DNA from: Puccinellia tenuiflora
Taxonomy: Eukaryota > Streptophyta > Magnoliopsida > Poales > Poaceae
NCBI GenBank assembly: GCA_012064385.1
Contig: QRDG01001371.1
Coordinates: 721,153 to 785,152 of the forward strand
Length of the DNA: 64,000 bases
Direction: 5' to 3'
Below the pieces are notes generated by a model. That model saw nothing but the letters and a program-made list of their open reading frames with translations. It was not told where the DNA came from and ran no database searches. The position numbers were made by a program, and so were the translations under genes. Of this stretch, positions 1 to 10,195 are shown in pieces. Within the stretch, counting starts at the first letter, position 1. Every line of letters starts with the position of its first letter.

Positions 1-100
1 TGCCACGCAGTAACAAAGGGGTGAGATGTGCGATTCACTCTCTATATCTTTAACAAGAAGTTGTATTTTTCAAAGTTACTAGTTGTTTTTTTGCATTTTT
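1..100. repeat. Copy A of a local dispersed repeat
   Basis: This stretch reads closely like 498-526 plus 957-1025, sharing gtaacaaaggggtgagatgt and the following gcgattcactc. Copy A is uninterrupted at the point where copy B carries a transposon, so it acts as an empty-site reference. What the ancestral sequence was is not recognisable. Confidence 0.6.
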
Positions 101-497
101 TTTCTCTCAAGATGTTTCCGGTTCTAGAAGTATCTGGCAGAACTTAAGCAAGATGTTGATATTGTTTGATTGCAACTTCCGTGTCAGTTTGTACCTAATT
201 GAAGTTTTTTAAATTTTGACACATCTTATCATCTCATTATATAATCTTGTGGTAGGTTTCATCCTATTTTACTATTTTGGCAAGCTGAAAAAAAAGCTAG
301 ATGCTTTTATTTCGTTGAAAAATCAGCACCACATTTTGGAAAACCATATGTGGCTGCCGACTAGGATGATACTAGATACGCGAAAAAAATCATGTAAAGT
401 TTCATCTTTATTTTTTTTTAAATCGTATTATTCGGCGGACATGTGCGGCTAGCTGCACCACATTGCCATGCGCTATGCCGGCTATGCCGCTGAAGAA

Positions 498-1110
498 TGC
501 CACATAGTAACAAAGGGGTGAGATGTCGGAAAGTGTCCAAATGGAGTCCGAACTCCATGGAGCTCGGTTCTCCAAAAAAAAATTGAATCCGTAAATTTTT
601 GTTTCAAAAATTCTGAAAAAAATCATAGTGGTGGAGAATACTATGATCCAGCAATGTGAAAATTTTCAACCACAAACTCGTTATATTTTGATCTGTGAAA
701 AAAAAAATCTAACCAGATTTCAAAATTTTGAGATTGCGCACTGTTCACCAATTCAGATCTGCAGATTTCTCTTTTTTTCCCAGAACAGAATATAAGGAAT
801 TTCTGATTGAAAATTTTAACAGTGGTGGATCACAACATTATCTACGAACGTAATTTTTTTTTATAATTTTTGGAAACGAAACAATGCAGATTTAAATTTT
901 TTTGGAAACCGAGCTCCATGGAGCTCGGCCTCCAAATCGTCGTGCCCGTGAGATGTGCGATTCACTCTTTAACAGAAGTTGTATTTCATAAAGTGACCGG
1001 GTTTTTTTTTTTTGCCTTTGTTTTTAGAGATTTTGGATCAACCAATTATAATTGATGTTTGTAAGACTAAATTTAGTGTTAGCAATATGTCGTTTTAGTT
1101 GATCGATATT
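498..1110. repeat. Copy B of the local repeat, split by a MITE
   Basis: The left part (498-526) and right part (957 onward) together reproduce copy A at 1-100. Beyond that, 1040-1110 resembles 2460-2520 (gtttgtaagac, tagtgttagcaatatgt). The 421-bp element at 527-947 interrupts the copy. No coding sequence is seen. Confidence 0.55.
527..947. mobile_element. Mutator-like MITE with 9-bp TSD
   Basis: The 421-bp AT-rich element is bounded by a perfect 9-bp direct repeat, gtgagatgt, at 518-526 and 948-956. A homologous unoccupied sequence at 1-100 has this motif once. The ends are inverted repeats: tggagtccgaactccatgga on the left matches the complement of the right end around ccgagctccatggagctcgg, and each arm carries the palindrome ccatgg. 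A 9-bp duplication is characteristic of Mutator superfamily elements. There is no transposase, so it is non-autonomous. Superfamily is inferred from TSD length. Confidence 0.75.
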
Positions 1111-1114
1111 TTAA

Positions 1115-1923
1115 GGGCAACTCCAACAACCACGCTAAAACGCGCCCGCGCGTGATAAACCGCCGTTTTAGCGAGTCTGGGAGGCTTTTGGACGCTCTGT
1201 AAAAGCGTGCGCGCCTAATTCAGCTCGCGGAGAAAAGCCCCTTCTCGCGCGGGTAATCTTGCGCCTCCATTCCCGCGTGTTGAAAATGCGAAGACGCGCG
1301 TGAATCCCCCAACCGCCAGTTGGAAATTTCCGCGCGCGCCGGCCGCAGCTCCCACCTCATTTTCCTCTCTTCCTCCGGCACCAAATCCCTCCTGCCACCG
1401 TTCCCCACCGCCGTCTCAAGCTCCGCGCCGCACGCAGTTCCCACGCCCTGTTCTCATGGACGGCCGGGAGGCGCACCGCCCCGCTGAATCCCACCACGTT
1501 TGCCGGCGCCGCCCCGCTGAATCCCGCCTCATTCGTCGGCGCCGGCCCGCCGAAGCTATGGAATGGACAGCAAAACTACTAGTTTGTATGTTTATTTGAG
1601 AGCTAGTTGATGAACAATTTGTTGTATTGTTGATGAACTATTGTGTGTATTGTTGATGAACTATTTGTTTGTGTTGCAATAATAATTGAACTATTTATTG
1701 TTGATTTTGTGTGTGTGTGTTTGATCTTGTTTCTTCTATATGTTTGTTGTTGGAAGTTTGTGCTGCCGCACGCGCGCCCATTTTTACAGCGCCTGATAAA
1801 GCGTCGCGTTCAGCGCGCCCAATTTTTGCGTCATCGAAAAAGCTCTAGCAGGTCGCGTGCGTTACAGCTGCTAAAATGGCGCTCTAAACTGGTTTTACCG
1901 CGTCTGTTCTGTTGGAGTTGCTC
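1115..1923. mobile_element. PIF/Harbinger-like non-autonomous element
   Basis: The left end gggcaactccaaca and the complement of the right end gagcaactccaaca form terminal inverted repeats, flanked by TAA at 1112-1114 and 1924-1926. The 3-bp TAA duplication and this TIR fit PIF/Harbinger. The interior is GC-rich on the left (1130-1560), with repeated gcgcg and ttttagcg motifs, and T-rich in the middle. Short ORFs inside look like composition artefacts; no DDE transposase is seen. Confidence 0.7.
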
Positions 1924-1926
1924 TAA

Positions 1927-3113
1927 GTTACAAGATACTAGAAATTACTAAAGTCAAATAAATTGTATTAGATTTGATGGTTCTATAGCTCATTTGAATG
2001 ATTGTCCATGGCCCATTTAATCTATAAAATACTGGAAATTCTTAGTGATACGCGACTAGTGGCAAGTGGAGGAAGAGAGGGCTAACATGTAAGGTGATCT
2101 GTTGATACGCGACTGGAGTATTCTCTTCGTGGCATTAGAAAATAGAGAAATAATGCGGGCAGTCACATGGTTTGCTATTTTCTTTTAGACTTTATTTGTA
2201 ATCGCTGGAGTCAGCTCATGTATCTCTATCATGTACTATTTGCTGCTATAAATTTTGAAAATTAATAAAATGGGATAAAACCAACCACAGTGCCACAAAT
2301 AAATTGCGGCAAGATTTTTTTAGAAAGGTTTAATAGATTACAAGGTAACAAAGGGATAATAAAGTTGTATTTATGCTCAAATCAGAGTTTTGTTTTTCTA
2401 AGTTATCAAATATTTCTTGCATCTCAAACTTTGCAGAGTTTCTGGAACAACCAGACCAAAATCGCATGTTTATAAGACTACAATATTAGTGTTAGTAACA
2501 TGTAACTTTAGCTGTATATTATTCCAGCATTCAGACATCAAAACATTAGCAAAGCAGATTAAATTATTTAAGAAATAGTAGCTAATTTAATATTACATTT
2601 CTTCCAAAATGTAAAATTAAGGACTTGATCATGCATAAGTGTGAAATTGTGCATAATGAAAAAAATCTCTTGCATGTTGTTAACATTTTTTTTAATTTGA
2701 CCAAATACTCTCCGGATTTGGCATGTAAAAATAATTTCAATGTATCCGTGCGAGTTTTTATTAGATGGTATTGCGAGTTTCTTTTATGTTATACGTACTT
2801 CTATTATCCAGTTACACATATTAGAATTGAAACTTGCTGTCAAAATGATGAACGGAAGACTCAAAAAGTCAGACACGTCTAATGTCTCTAAATGGAGTGA
2901 TTAGTAGATTATTAATTGCAACAGCCACCAGTCCACAGTATGTTTAGATAAGCGATCGACATGCGTGGCTTAGAATGGAGCACGATCTATACACACGATC
3001 GTCAAGATCGGGAAGAGTCTCTTTCATCCGAAAAGGCAAACAGACGCTGAAAACGAAAGGCAAGCTGCATAATGGAATGTAGCTGCATATCCGATGGATC
3101 TTTTCCCCAAGAT
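1927..3113. other. Intergenic, no gene seen
   Basis: AT-rich sequence without a supportable coding region. It contains copy C of the local repeat (about 2343-2520), and the motif gatacgcgact occurs twice (about 2047 and 2104). Confidence 0.5.
2343..2520. repeat. Copy C of the local repeat, diverged
   Basis: It shares gtaacaaaggg, aagttgtattta and, at its right end, a block resembling gtttgtaagac and tagtgttagcaatatgt of copy B (1053-1110). It is diverged relative to copies A and B and has no coding content. Confidence 0.4.
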
Positions 3114-3116
3114 TAA

Positions 3117-3443
3117 GAGCATATTCAACGGACGCGCGGTAGTCCGGCGCGCTAAAAAGGTTTTGCAGCGTTGAAATAGCAGTTTTAGCGCGCCGCGATC
3201 GAAATCAGTTTTCTAGATGCCCAAAAATATGGCGCGCGCGAGAGAATCTTCCGGACGGCTGTTTTTTTATCCAGACTTTCCAGCGCGCCGTTGCCGGCGC
3301 ACAAAATATGCAGCCTGCGGTCCAGTTTCTCCCAGCGCGCTGGATTATGCAGCGCCCTGCTAGAGCGCGGTTTTTTGCCCCGCGCGCTAAATCGGTTATT
3401 TTTTGTGCGTGCGGCTTATATAGCGTGTCTGTTAGAGATGATC
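3117..3443. mobile_element. PIF/Harbinger-like MITE, GC-rich
   Basis: The 327-bp element is flanked by TAA at 3114-3116 and 3444-3446. The left end gagcatattcaacggacgcgc pairs with the complement of the right end gatcatctctaacagacacgc at 15 of 21 positions. The interior is rich in gcgcgc and gcgcgctaaa, like the larger element at 1115-1923, so both may belong to one family. Confidence 0.7.
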
Positions 3444-3576
3444 TAAGCGTGGTATGGTAGCTACATTATCTTATTATTACAAACAGTTCGTCGCCACCAG
3501 CACACATTGTTAATTTCCTTGCAGATCGAAGCACTCATTCGGAAATTGATCGGGCTACCGGCCGGATTGACCGGAC

Positions 3577-3853
3577 TTTTTTTGTGAATCACAGTACAAA
3601 CGCAAACGCTCACATACACGTGCACACACTTAGCTCTATGAATGCACACACGCACACCCTACTCCTATGAGCACCTCCGAGAGACTGAGTCGGCAGATCA
3701 GGAATTGAGATTGACGAAGTCACCACGGAGATCTCGCTGTCGGCGAGAACATCGCCTCTCACTGAAGAATATTTCGCCTAAATGAGAAATACCAGTGTCA
3801 AACCTAGGGTTTGAACTCTGGTGGGTTGAGGGTACAACCACAGGCAGGTTCCA
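3577..3853 (-). mobile_element. tRNA-derived SINE (Au-like)
   Basis: Read on the minus strand, the element has a pol III B-box-like motif (gttcaaaccct, near 3818) close to its 5' end, then a body ending in a poly-A run (poly-T at 3577-3583 on the plus strand). An imperfect 13-bp duplication, ggattgaccggac at 3564-3576 and ggattggcgggac at 3854-3866, flanks it. The body resembles the Triticeae Au SINE as I remember it; that family name is inference. Confidence 0.55.
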
Positions 3854-3866
3854 GGATTGGCGGGAC

Positions 3867-5700
3867 TAAAATAGCTAGAGATGTGCATCGACGTTCTGAT
3901 AACATAGGTTTGTTTGACCATCTTGCGGCTGCAAAGATCACTTGGTGCGTGATGGAGCTATTAAAACCTCTCGTGGCTTTCCCTTGAGGGTAAATAAAAC
4001 CAAATTTAAGGCCCCACCGATGTTGGATTTCAATGGCGAATCTTGGTAAAACATTGTATAACCCGTCGCCTTTTCGTGTAACTCGTGTGCTTGTGCTAAG
4101 GAAGGAAGGGGGAGACGTCGGATGCTTTGATTCAGGCTGGCCTACGGAGTACCAGTAAAAGTCTTCCATTTCGAGAAAAAAATGTACAGTAGTACTACTA
4201 GCAAAAGCTGGAAATTAAGCACGTAGTGCGTGGATCAGGCATCGATCGATCGATCTCGTGCGACTGGAAGAAATCAAACGCGTGGTAGAGATAGTGTGAT
4301 GACTCTGCTGGACAGAACTCACCTAATAATAAGTCTGCACAGTAAGTAGTGCAGAGAGGCACAGCACAGCAACCACACTCGCGATGAGTAATCGAGCTTG
4401 GCCGTCGGTCGGCGGTCAAAAAGCCGATCGATCGATCGGCTGGCTGGCCGGCGGCGGCGGCACGTTCGTTCACGCGCCCATACGCGGCGCGGTGTCGGGG
4501 GTGGGTGGACGGAAATCGGAACTGGGGCAGCAGCGGGGGTGATGGACGCTTGCTTGGTTTTCAGTCGTTCGCGTCGCGCGGAAGCAGATCTTCTTGGTTT
4601 TGGTCTGGTCAGTGGTCACTGACGACTCGCTGGCGCATTTTTTTTTTGTCAAGCGCCGATGAGCTGAGCATGTGGGCTGGGCAGCTAGGATGCTTTCATT
4701 TGTACACCGTAATCGCCCGTGTGGATACCCCGGCCCAAGGCCCACGAATATAGCCGGTTTGTTCACACATCGCATGATTCCTTTTTTTTTTTTTGGAAAA
4801 TTTATATGCAAGGGTTAACTTAGGGAAATAGTTGTGTTCAAGGAAGCATCAGGATCATGACAACCTTAGCATCTGTCTATAGTGTTTATAGTTACAGAAC
4901 TCTTCTCCAAGTGCTATTGGTCCATGTTAACACATTTCAGACTTATTTCTGAAAGTAAATGATATACACATGTCGAATTGTCAATACAGACACTTTTATC
5001 CTCAGGTAGACATGAAAAAGTGAGGCATGATTCCTTTCTTCCAGGAGCTTCGGGGACTAAAACCTATAAAATGAATAGAGATGATTGAAAAAAAAATCTA
5101 TGTACTGATTATGGTGCTGTTTTTACTCACATGGCATTCTTCCTCTGAACTAGAGAACCTGAGAAGATGAAGGATCCTTTTATGTACGTGCAAGTAATCC
5201 AAAGATGGATGGACTGCAAAAGATATTCCAAGCCAGATCGAAGAATACATCATATATTTATATTTTCCATACAATTTCAGAACACGTGATGAACATTTTG
5301 TTTCTTTATGTTGATGCCTTATTGTCGCCCGACAACCCGCAGAAAATACGACGTAGCTCATATGTGTTAAAATGAAGCATGAAGAGGTTTCGAGGTGATC
5401 CATGGCAGAGTTTAATTAGTGCGAGGATCTTTCTCATCCGCTACTGTTCTTAACAAAACAAAAAATTCCATCGATCGTCAAGAACTCAAGATGCCAACCA
5501 ATCCATCCTTCGTGGACCTTGAATCCATCAATGTTGCCGTTCTCTCACGCCGGAGACCCCTTTTCTCCGCTTGTTCTCTCTTCCCTAAGGATTCGTGCAT
5601 TTTGACATACTCCCACACACCGTCGCCGTCTCACATGGCCGAGCCACAAATCGTGCTTAGGCCTCCACGTCCACGCGCACCTACAACATTCGAACTGGCG
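3867..5700. other. Intergenic, no gene supported
   Basis: No ORF here has recognisable domains or codon structure. A GC-rich island at 4380-4620, with cgatcgatcgatcgg repeats, could be a promoter relic or gene remnant but nothing coding can be assigned. The stretch 4760-5400 is AT-rich. Confidence 0.45.
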
Positions 5701-5708
5701 CGCGCTGG

Positions 5709-5717
5709 CTATAAGAA
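5709..5717 (+). promoter_or_regulatory. TATA box of the cystatin-like gene
   Basis: The sequence ctataagaa lies 68 bp upstream of the ATG at 5785, which leaves room for a short leader of roughly 40 nt. It argues that translation begins at 5785 rather than at the upstream in-frame ATG at 5419, which would lie before the promoter. Confidence 0.6.
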
Positions 5718-5784
5718 GCCCTCGCCGTGCATGCCGCCTGATGCAGCCAGCTTCTTCTCCAGCTATAGCTACAGGCCCGTAACA

Positions 5785-6171
5785 ATGAGGACCTCGTCGT
5801 CGACACTCGTCCTTCTGCTCGCCGCGCTCGTCCTCGCTGCACGCGCCGGCGCCACTGCGGTGGTCTCTTCCGGCGCTCCGCATCGTCTGTCGCCGGGGCA
5901 CGGCTGCGGGGAAGCTGCGATGGAGAACGGCGCGTTCTACCATAAGGTGGGCAACTTCGCGGTGGTGATCTACAGCCTCTGGAACCACATCAAGCCGGTG
6001 CCCGTGCTGGAGTGCGTCGTGTCGGCCGCCACGCGGCCGGCGCGGGGCAACGCCGTCTACTACCTCCTGGTGCTGCGTGTGGCCCGGCTCGGCACCTGCG
6101 AGGCGCTCGTGTGGGGAATCCCTGGGGAGGGATCGCAGGACTGGAAGCTCAAGTACTTCAAGACGGTATAG
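5785..6171 (+). CDS. Secreted cystatin-like protein
   Basis: An intronless 128-aa protein. Residues 1-23 form a signal peptide (LVLLLAALVLAARAGA), so the product should enter the secretory pathway. The rest looks like a single phytocystatin fold: VGNFAV at 55-60 stands where the LARFAV helix motif lies, then come strands with VVSAATRPARGNAVYYLL (78-95) and a C-terminal W120 with LKYFK. Cystatins inhibit papain-family cysteine proteases through an N-terminal Gly, a QxVxG loop and a Trp hairpin. Here the QxVxG position reads TRPARG, so the central loop is not canonical and inhibition is uncertain. The start is chosen because the TATA box is 68 bp upstream and the signal peptide begins here. The in-frame extension to 5419 is probably promoter read-through. 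Family call by motif only. Confidence 0.72.
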   Translation: MRTSSSTLVLLLAALVLAARAGATAVVSSGAPHRLSPGHGCGEAAMENGAFYHKVGNFAVVIYSLWNHIKPVPVLECVVSAATRPARGNAVYYLLVLRVARLGTCEALVWGIPGEGSQDWKLKYFKTV

Positions 6172-6317
6172 ATCGACCTATAGAGACTTCCTGGCATGGA
6201 ATTATTGACGTAAACCGGCGACCATTGTTGGTTGATGGTTGGGAAAATAATGCTTTGTTTTTGTAATAACACGTGTTTGTTTTCAGTTTTTTGTGATAAA
6301 TGAAATATATCTTATCT

Positions 6318-6402
6318 TACACTTCCTTCTCTTGAAATATAAAATGTCTTGGTAGACTAAAATAATAGTCCACCAAAACGTTTTGTATGTTTAGACGGAG
6401 GT
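6318..6402. mobile_element. Degenerate Stowaway-like MITE
   Basis: About 85 bp form an imperfect hairpin: acttccttctcttgaaatat on the left, and a right arm ending tttagacggagg whose complement is similar. The size and the ggagg end fit a decayed Stowaway downstream of the cystatin-like gene. Confidence 0.45.
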
Positions 6403-6409
6403 TGTTTAC

Positions 6410-7965
6410 TAATTGGTGACATCTTTTGAGCTCTCACGTTAATCCTATACGAAACTAAACATAAAACATCCGATTAGCTTACGAGAAAATACAAGCCGTT
6501 TGATTCGCGACTAGCTCTCCAAATCATTCTTGAAAGACATGAACTGTGGCACGTCTTTGTGTGGTCTTGGCCTTTCTCCCAATCATTGTTGTGTTTTATG
6601 CTGCAAGCGACAACTCTCTTCATACATGTTGCCGTCGAGGTCATGTCCATCTCGCCAATTCCTCCCGAATCAGTCATGGGTCTCACCTCAAGAACCGAGA
6701 GAAAATTCCGAAAACCACCACAATTGTGCATGAAAGTTCGCATATCCACGGAGATACGATTTTTTTTTTCAAAATCGACCGGGAAGCGCTGGTTCTTTTC
6801 AAACAACACATATGCTCCATTTTAGTCATGCTAACGAGTTATCTCATAGGGGTGACATGGCCAACACGAAGAGGGACGGCCGTTAATGGATGTGCCTTTG
6901 TCCTAACCCTAGCTGGTCCGAAACGGTTTTTTCTGATCCATTTCTCCCGGGCGGCCTTTCTCCCGCACTCCTCTCCGTTCGTCATCTGTGTCACCGCCGA
7001 GTAGCTGCAGACACTATGCCTTCTTAGAACGACGACGATACCAGCACCGGAAGTCTCCTTTCTGAATTGAAACCCGGACACGTGAGTCCCTCTCCTCCTC
7101 TCAGCTAGGGTTAGGGATAAAAATCAGGGATTTTTTGTCGATTGGATCTCGCGATAGCAAGTTGAGGGTGCAATTTCTTTGATTTTATTTGTCCTTCTCT
7201 TATAGGTACCTAAGATCCTCTGCTAACAGGATTTTGTTGGAACGGAGGATGACAGTTGAAATACAAAGAACTGTGTGACCCTGAGGTCCTCTGCTTAGGA
7301 AATATGTGTGTTTCGAAGGGAAAAAGTATCGGGAGAAGGTTTTTTAGGAGTGTTCAAATATGGTATGCAGTTTATTGGGCATTTATTTTGTAATAGAATT
7401 ATCTGCATTGATATATTATAGTTTCTCTCCATATGTTCTTAGATAATTTAATTATAATGTATTGCATAATGTGAAGTACTTTAGTTAACAGTCTAATTAA
7501 CTCTATAGTTTGAAATTCTAGTGAATTTTAGTGCTGTACATATTATGTTATAGGATGGTGGGATATGTTCACATGTGGACTAGAATGGTCCATTGTGGCC
7601 TCCCATGTGTAAAAATGGTTGACTTGTCTATGGAAGATGTCATATCGTGAAAAAACAACAAGGCTTAGTGAGAATTGTGTCGCTGGTGACAAGTATTACA
7701 ATTCGCAGCTAGACAAACAAAAGTTGAATTATACAAGAAATCACGGAAGTAAAGGATGCAATACATGAACATCAGACTCGAGTAATTTCCACAACCTGTT
7801 GGATGTTCACAAATTGGCGAGGGATGAGGCTGTAAAATAGAGATATGATCCGAACAAGAGAAGAAGAACTGGAGTATTATATTCCTGAGCCGTTGAAGGC
7901 AGTAGAGGCAAACAAGGACAAGTTATAGAAGGTGAAGGATATCTTAAATGAATAAGATTTTGTGG
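6410..7965. other. Unassigned sequence left of a solo LTR
   Basis: Short ORFs overlap on both strands at 6470-7080, but none shows a domain. There is a GC-richer block at 6860-7110, then AT-rich sequence. Since the solo LTR at 7971-9328 was inserted here, 6410-7970 and 9329-10190 were once contiguous and may be one older decayed element. Confidence 0.35.
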
Positions 7966-8080
7966 TATGGTAAAAGTGCATCTAATCCCCTATTATGTTT
8001 TGGTATTAATGACAACATAATAATTTAAATTTAATATCGTTTTGTGAGTCTGTGCATATTTTAACAGGGTTGAAGTACCA

Positions 8081-8565
8081 GTTGACGGCAGTACCGCCGT
8101 GCTCGGCGGCAGTACCACCAAGCCTGGGGCATGCGATCCCTTCCTGGGGCTGGCAGTGCCGCCAGCACTACCGCCTGGGAGGCGCTCTGTGAGCCCTGAG
8201 CGGCAGTACCACCGCCTCCGGTGGCAGTACATCTGCTGGGGCCTAAGAGCTCTTCCCCAGGACTGGCAGTGCCGCTCGCACTGCCGCCAGCACTGCCGCC
8301 CGGGAGGCTCTCTGTGAACCATCAGCGGCAGTACCGCCGCCTCCGGCGGCAGTACTGCTGCTGGGTTCTTGAGCGCTCCCCTGGGCTGGCAGTGCCGCCA
8401 GCAGTGCCGCCAGGAGGGTCGTCGGGTTGTCCTCAGCGGTAGTACCGCCGTCTAACGGCGGCAGTACCGCTGCTGCGGGGTGGACCCCTCCTGGCAGAAG
8501 GAGCCGTTGGTCAAACAGAAGCGTGCAGCGGCACTACCGCCAGGAGCGGCGGTAGTACCGCTGCA
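8081..8565. repeat. Clustered cggcagtaccgccg palindromic motifs in LTR U3
   Basis: Variants of ggcagtaccgccg / cggcggtactaccgc recur about 18 times in 480 bp, in both orientations, so that short hairpins can form. The cluster sits directly upstream of the LTR TATA box, where LTR enhancers usually lie. Confidence 0.65.
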
Positions 8566-8605
8566 ATGGAGCAAATTCTTCCAACGGATCCTTTGGAGGA
8601 GAGGA

Positions 8606-8614
8606 CTATAAAAG
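8606..8614 (+). promoter_or_regulatory. TATA box of the solo LTR
   Basis: The sequence ctataaaag is followed by a pyrimidine-rich stretch, as expected for U3/R of an LTR transcribed on the plus strand. Confidence 0.6.
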
Positions 8615-9428
8615 GAGGGCTTTTCCCTCCTTTGTCTTTAAGGCTCTAGACTCAAGTTCTTCTCTCTCCTCCATTAATGAGCCCAAGCTAAAAACGCCTA
8701 GATCTCCCACTCCCTCGCCCCAACTTCGTTGATCTTTTGAGGAGTGAAGTAGGAGACCTAGATCTAGCCTTCCACCGAAGGAATTTCGAATCCCCCCACT
8801 TGTTGTTTGTGGATCTTGGATCTTGTGGGCTCTTAGGGTTCTTGGGAACCCTAGGAGAAAGTGCGAGTTTCGGAGCTTCATAATTTGTGAGGAGCTCCGG
8901 GACATTGTTGGGAGTCTCCAACTCATTGTGGAGAGCCCCAACCTTGGTGTAAAGGTTTGGTCAACGCCTTCAAGTCGACCTCATAGTGGAAAGAGCTATT
9001 CCCTCACGGGAGTAGCACCGGAGAATAGGGTGAGCACGGACGTGCTTGTAGGAGGGCCAATGAGCCTCCACACCTCTCCAACGTAGACGTACTTCCCTTG
9101 GGAAGGAACTACGGAAATCATTTCCTCGTGTCCTCTTGCGGTGACTTCTATCCTTTACTTTCCGTTGCGCTTTTACTTGTTCCTTGTATCTTATCACCTA
9201 GGGTTGTTCATCTAGTTGCACATCTAGATAACGTGTTTTTACCTTGCTAAAAACCTAATTAAAAGAAAAAGAATTAAAATTGGTAGTCGCCTATTCACCC
9301 CCCCTCTAGTCGGCCATACGTTCTTTCATATGGCTTATGTATTAATTGTGTGAACTATGTCTTATCGTAGATCAGTGTAAGTTGGTTGATGTGGTGAACA
9401 CTAGTATGTATTTGTGGCTGATCATGTA

Positions 9429-9522
9429 CTCCCTCCGATCCATAAAAAGTGTCGCTCATTTTATACTAAGTTTGTACAAACTTTGTACTAAGTGAGCGAC
9501 ACTTTTTATGAGTCGGAGGGAG
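9429..9522. mobile_element. Stowaway MITE, 94 bp
   Basis: The TIRs are ctccctccgatccataaaaa and its near-exact complement; TA lies on each side (9427-9428, 9523-9524). The whole element folds into one hairpin around tttgtacaaactttgtac. Stowaway elements are moved by Tc1/mariner-type transposases. Confidence 0.9.
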
Positions 9523-9524
9523 TA

Positions 9525-10195
9525 GATCAGATTGTGTTGCTACAAAATTCAAACAATTATCTAAGATATTGTAATTGTGGTACTGAATCATTCAACTTGG
9601 TGTTTCTATGGTAGACTGCATTTATTCTGTTGTACTTGGCTAAATTTATTTAACAATGGATTGTGTTGGTATCATTAAAATATCTTCATGTTTTCTAGCA
9701 AAGAAATCCATTTTTATTCATTTAGCTGTAGAATCCAACTAGAATAATGTACTAAAGGTTCAAATAACACATTACAATACAAATATCGCTTCACACATTA
9801 GAATACGAAGATCATATAAGGTATTACAATACCAAGTTCACCCATGTTCACAAAAATAAATAGCACAATACAAAGTTCACACAAATTTATCAGACAATAC
9901 CCATTACAATGCCAGATCCAACATAAATTGGGATAAACTATGCATCACTAGTTAACCTACCTTACATTTGCATCTCCTCAATTCTCTTCTCATGGATCCC
10001 GCTAGCTGTCAAGTACCCATCTAGCTTATCAGGAATTATCCTCATTCTAACAGACCTAGCAGTAGCATTTAAGCACTCTCCATTGTTGCTCCTTGGTGCT
10101 ATGACAGGCACGTCTTGCTGTTGGAGCTTGATTTGGTGCCCTGTGTGCTAGTTGAATGCATTGCAGATCTTGGTGTAGGAGCAAAAGAGGTATGT
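9525..10195. other. Unassigned AT-rich sequence
   Basis: No coding region is supportable. The stretch 9970-10190 is less AT-rich than its surroundings but is not recognised. It leads directly into the tandem array at 10196. Confidence 0.35.

Larger units (their letters stand above)
7971..9328 (+). mobile_element. Solo LTR, 1,358 bp
   Basis: A perfect 5-bp duplication TATGG (7966-7970 and 9329-9333) flanks the element. The ends are taaaag and ctttca; the complement of ctttca is tgaaag, so the usual TG start has mutated to TA. A TATA box (ctataaaag, 8606-8614) splits U3 from R/U5. No primer-binding site follows 9328 and no second LTR is present, so unequal recombination left a solo LTR. U3 carries a dense cggcagtaccgcc motif array. 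Superfamily cannot be set from an LTR alone. Confidence 0.78.

Noticed and set aside
4198..4811. ORFs of 74-113 aa on both strands
   Set aside because: Low-complexity cgatcgatcg and cggcgg stretches; no domain or splice logic.
5419..5784. N-terminal extension of the cystatin-like protein by 122 aa
   Set aside because: It includes the TATA box region and would place the signal peptide in the middle of the protein.
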